64,000 nucleotides of DNA from Platanthera guangdongensis (lineage: Eukaryota; Streptophyta; Magnoliopsida; Asparagales; Orchidaceae). Position numbers and translations under genes: made by a program. Below, piece after piece: positions 62,409-64,000 of the stretch. How positions within the stretch are numbered: position 1 is the first letter of the stretch; the number at the start of each line of letters is the position of its first letter. The DNA is taken from positions 21,551,538 to 21,615,537 of the forward strand of contig CM077152.1 of assembly GCA_039583875.1 (NCBI GenBank), written 5' to 3'. The notes below the pieces were generated by a model. It saw only the letters and a program-made list of their open reading frames with translations, was not told where the DNA came from and made no database searches.

Positions 62409-63415
62409 CAAAGGTGTCGCATTTTATTCCGCATAGGAAGGATGATCCGGTGGAGAAGCTGGCAAAGCTTTATGTGGATAATATAGTGCGGCTTCATGGT
62501 GTGCCCCGCAGCATCGTGAGTGACCGAGATGGGCGGTTCACGTCCAATGATTGGAGGCTGGTGCAGCAAATGTTGGGAACAAAGCTGAAGTTTAGCACAG
62601 CCTTCCATCCGCAAACGGATGGGCAGACCGAGAGGGTCAATAGAACCATGGAAGACATGCTTCGCATGTGTGTCTTGGACTTTGGAAAGCAATGGGAGGA
62701 CCACCTTTATTTGGTGGAGTTCGCATACAACAACAGCTACCAAGCAAGTATTCAGATGGCGCCTTTCGAGGCCCTATATGGTAGAAGATGTCGCACGCCG
62801 TTGTCTTGGTTAGAAACGGGCGAGTCGAAGTTGTATAAGCGATCGGAAGTGGATGATGCTACTTCTTTGGTGAGAACCATTCGGGAGAGGTTGCTCATCG
62901 CTCAGGATCGGCAAGCAAAGTACTATAATGCCAAGCACAGGAACGTGGAGTTCGCTGTGGGTGATTATGTGTACCTAAAGATCAAGCCGTTCAAGGGTGT
63001 CTCGCGGGTGCGACGGTTGAAAAAGCTAAGCCCGAGGTACCTTGGACCGTTTGAGGTTCTGGAGCGAGTTGGAGAAGCGGCATATAGGTTGAAGCTTTCG
63101 GTGGAGCTAAGTGGTTTACACGATGTGTTCCACATTTCGGTGCTTCGGAAGGCGGTGCAAGAGCCTACACAAGTGATCGCGGTCGATCAAGTGCCGGTGG
63201 ATAGTGGGCTAACGACAAAGGTCAAGCCCGTGCGGATTGAGGACTCGGAGGTCAAGCGGCTACGCAATAAAGAGATCAGGATGGTCAAAGTCCGGTGGGA
63301 CAATTGCGGTCGTGAGGAGCTCTCTTGGGAGCGAGAGCAGACTATGCTTGACGAGTATCCGGAGTTGTTCCGCTCAGGTACAAATGTTGTTTTTGTATAT
63401 CTTTCCTTTATGTAA
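62378..63415 (+). CDS. G3 pol, distal: integrase core and chromodomain
   Basis: The frame is open from 62315, but homology starts at about 62378 with [20 protein letters not shown]. Further blocks are [34 protein letters not shown] with the catalytic Glu, the GPY/F domain ([32 protein letters not shown]) and the chromodomain-like end [37 protein letters not shown]. After this the frame runs into GTACAAATG, another donor-like site, and stops at 63415. The tail targets integration in chromoviruses. Confidence 0.92.
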   Translation, partial: DAIWVVVDRLTKVSHFIPHRKDDPVEKLAKLYVDNIVRLHGVPRSIVSDRDGRFTSNDWRLVQQMLGTKLKFSTAFHPQTDGQTERVNRTMEDMLRMCVLDFGKQWEDHLYLVEFAYNNSYQASIQMAPFEALYGRRCRTPLSWLETGESKLYKRSEVDDATSLVRTIRERLLIAQDRQAKYYNAKHRNVEFAVGDYVYLKIKPFKGVSRVRRLKKLSPRYLGPFEVLERVGEAAYRLKLSVELSGLHDVFHISVLRKAVQEPTQVIAVDQVPVDSGLTTKVKPVRIEDSEVKRLRNKEIRMVKVRWDNCGREELSWEREQTMLDEYPELFRSGTNVVFVYLSFM

Positions 63416-63450
63416 TTTCATGGGCGAAATTCTTTTAAGAGGGGGAGAGT

Positions 63451-64000
63451 TGTAACGCCCCGAAACTCAAAGGAGCAAAGGGGGACGTTTTGGGCCAGTT
63501 TTGGTTTCTGGCTGAAGGCACACGGCCTGGGACACGGGCGTGTCCCAGGGCGTGTCAAGCGTGTGTCGACACTTAGCCGCGAAGTCGTCGAGTTATTCTC
63601 GACGATTCGTCGAGAATGGGCACACGGCCTGCGACACGGGCGTGTCGCAGGGCGTGTCGACCCGTGTCGACACTTAGCCGTGAAATCGTCGAGTTATTCT
63701 CGACGATTCGTCGAGAATGGGTACACGGCCCGCGACACGGGCGTGTCGCAGGGCGTGTCGACCCGTGTCGACGATCGTCAAGGTGAAATCGTCGAGATTC
63801 ACTCGACGATCGTCGAGTCAAGGCACACGGCCTAGGACACGGTCGTGTCCAAGGCCGTGTCATCCAGTCGTCGTTCTTCCCTCGACGAAATGTCCCGTGT
63901 ACACGGCCTGGGGGCCCAGGCGTGTCAAGGTGACACGGGCAAGGACACGGGCGTGTCCTCGAACCCGTGCAGTGCTCGGGTTGAAAACGGAGAAAAATCA
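63451..64000 (+). repeat. 3' LTR of G3 (truncated by the window)
   Basis: It follows the purine tract AAGAGGGGGAGAGT and begins TGTAACGCCCCG. It carries the uninterrupted palindrome cluster split by N2 in the 5' LTR, including the insertion site GGGTACACGGCCC near 63720. Few differences from the 5' LTR are visible. Confidence 0.93.

Larger units (their letters stand above)
50237..64000 (+). mobile_element. G3: second-family Ty3/gypsy chromovirus, running off the window end
   Basis: The 5' LTR is 50237-50512 plus 56537-58565, about 2.3 kb once N2 is removed. The interior 58566-63450 contains a primer site, gag, an intron, and protease-RT-RNase H-integrase-chromodomain. The 3' LTR starts at 63451 and is cut by the window end. 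Its LTR is unrelated to that of G1/G2, while pol is clearly homologous (Del/Tekay-like). The pol frame has two single-base frameshifts, so it is younger and less damaged than G2. Confidence 0.93.

Overview
This window is plant nuclear DNA made almost entirely of nested, mutually interrupting transposable elements. I found no intact host gene. The evidence for a plant is: Ty1/copia and Ty3/gypsy polyproteins of angiosperm type, chromovirus C-terminal chromodomains, initiator-Met tRNA primer sites, a Tourist-like MITE with a TTA duplication, a PIF/Harbinger transposase with an AT-rich intron, a Cassandra-type LTR carrying 5S rRNA sequence, and a decayed relic of a class II trehalose-6-phosphate synthase exon. 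The species cannot be named from this sequence.

Layout. 1-715 is unassigned. 716-8862 is an old minus-strand copia element (A), interrupted by two solo LTRs: S1 (1719-2632, TSD TTCTG) and S2 (5661-7415, TSD GCTTG). 8863-10244 is AT-rich DNA with a 20-bp minisatellite and a MITE. 10250-15665 is a young, nearly intact copia element (C1, minus, TSD AAGTT) whose gag-pol frame is broken by a single stop. 15797-17132 is another solo copia LTR (S3, TSD GTGGC), which sits just upstream of the trehalose-phosphate synthase relic (17149-17420). Fold-back elements follow. 17999-25287 is a C1-related solo LTR (C2) split by N1 (18395-24925, TSD GTGAG), a non-autonomous gypsy element with gag and protease only and a 78-bp tandem array. 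25304-27492 is a PIF/Harbinger element cut off by G2.

From 27493 onward, chromoviruses are stacked. G2 (plus) starts at 27493. G1, a member of the same family in the opposite orientation, is inserted in the last 45 bp of the G2 5' LTR (31093-43397, TSD AGTAG). G2 resumes at 43403 and its 3' LTR is cut at 50236 by G3 (plus, 50237 to beyond 64000). The G3 5' LTR is in turn split by N2 (50513-56531, TSD TACAC), an N1-related element with only a gag stub and about 3.6 kb of tandem repeats. The order of insertion is therefore Harbinger, G2, then G1 and G3 independently, with N2 after G3.

The most interesting signals are as follows. (1) Both chromovirus families carry what looks like a spliceosomal intron, phase 1, at exactly the same gag/protease codon (119-121 nt in G1/G2, 76 nt in G3). 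Splicing would switch the product from Gag to Gag-Pol. (2) The tandem arrays of N1 and N2 have unit lengths of 78, 112 and 75 bp, yet all conserve one hairpin with an 11-12 nt loop and compensatory stem changes. (3) The G3 U3 is packed with short perfect hairpins that also change in compensatory fashion. (4) G1 carries an exact 913-bp internal duplication separated by a Cassandra/5S fragment and an inverted LTR piece. (5) G2 and G1 LTRs meet head to head, giving kilobase inverted repeats with no spacer. All comparisons were made by eye, so identity levels are qualitative.
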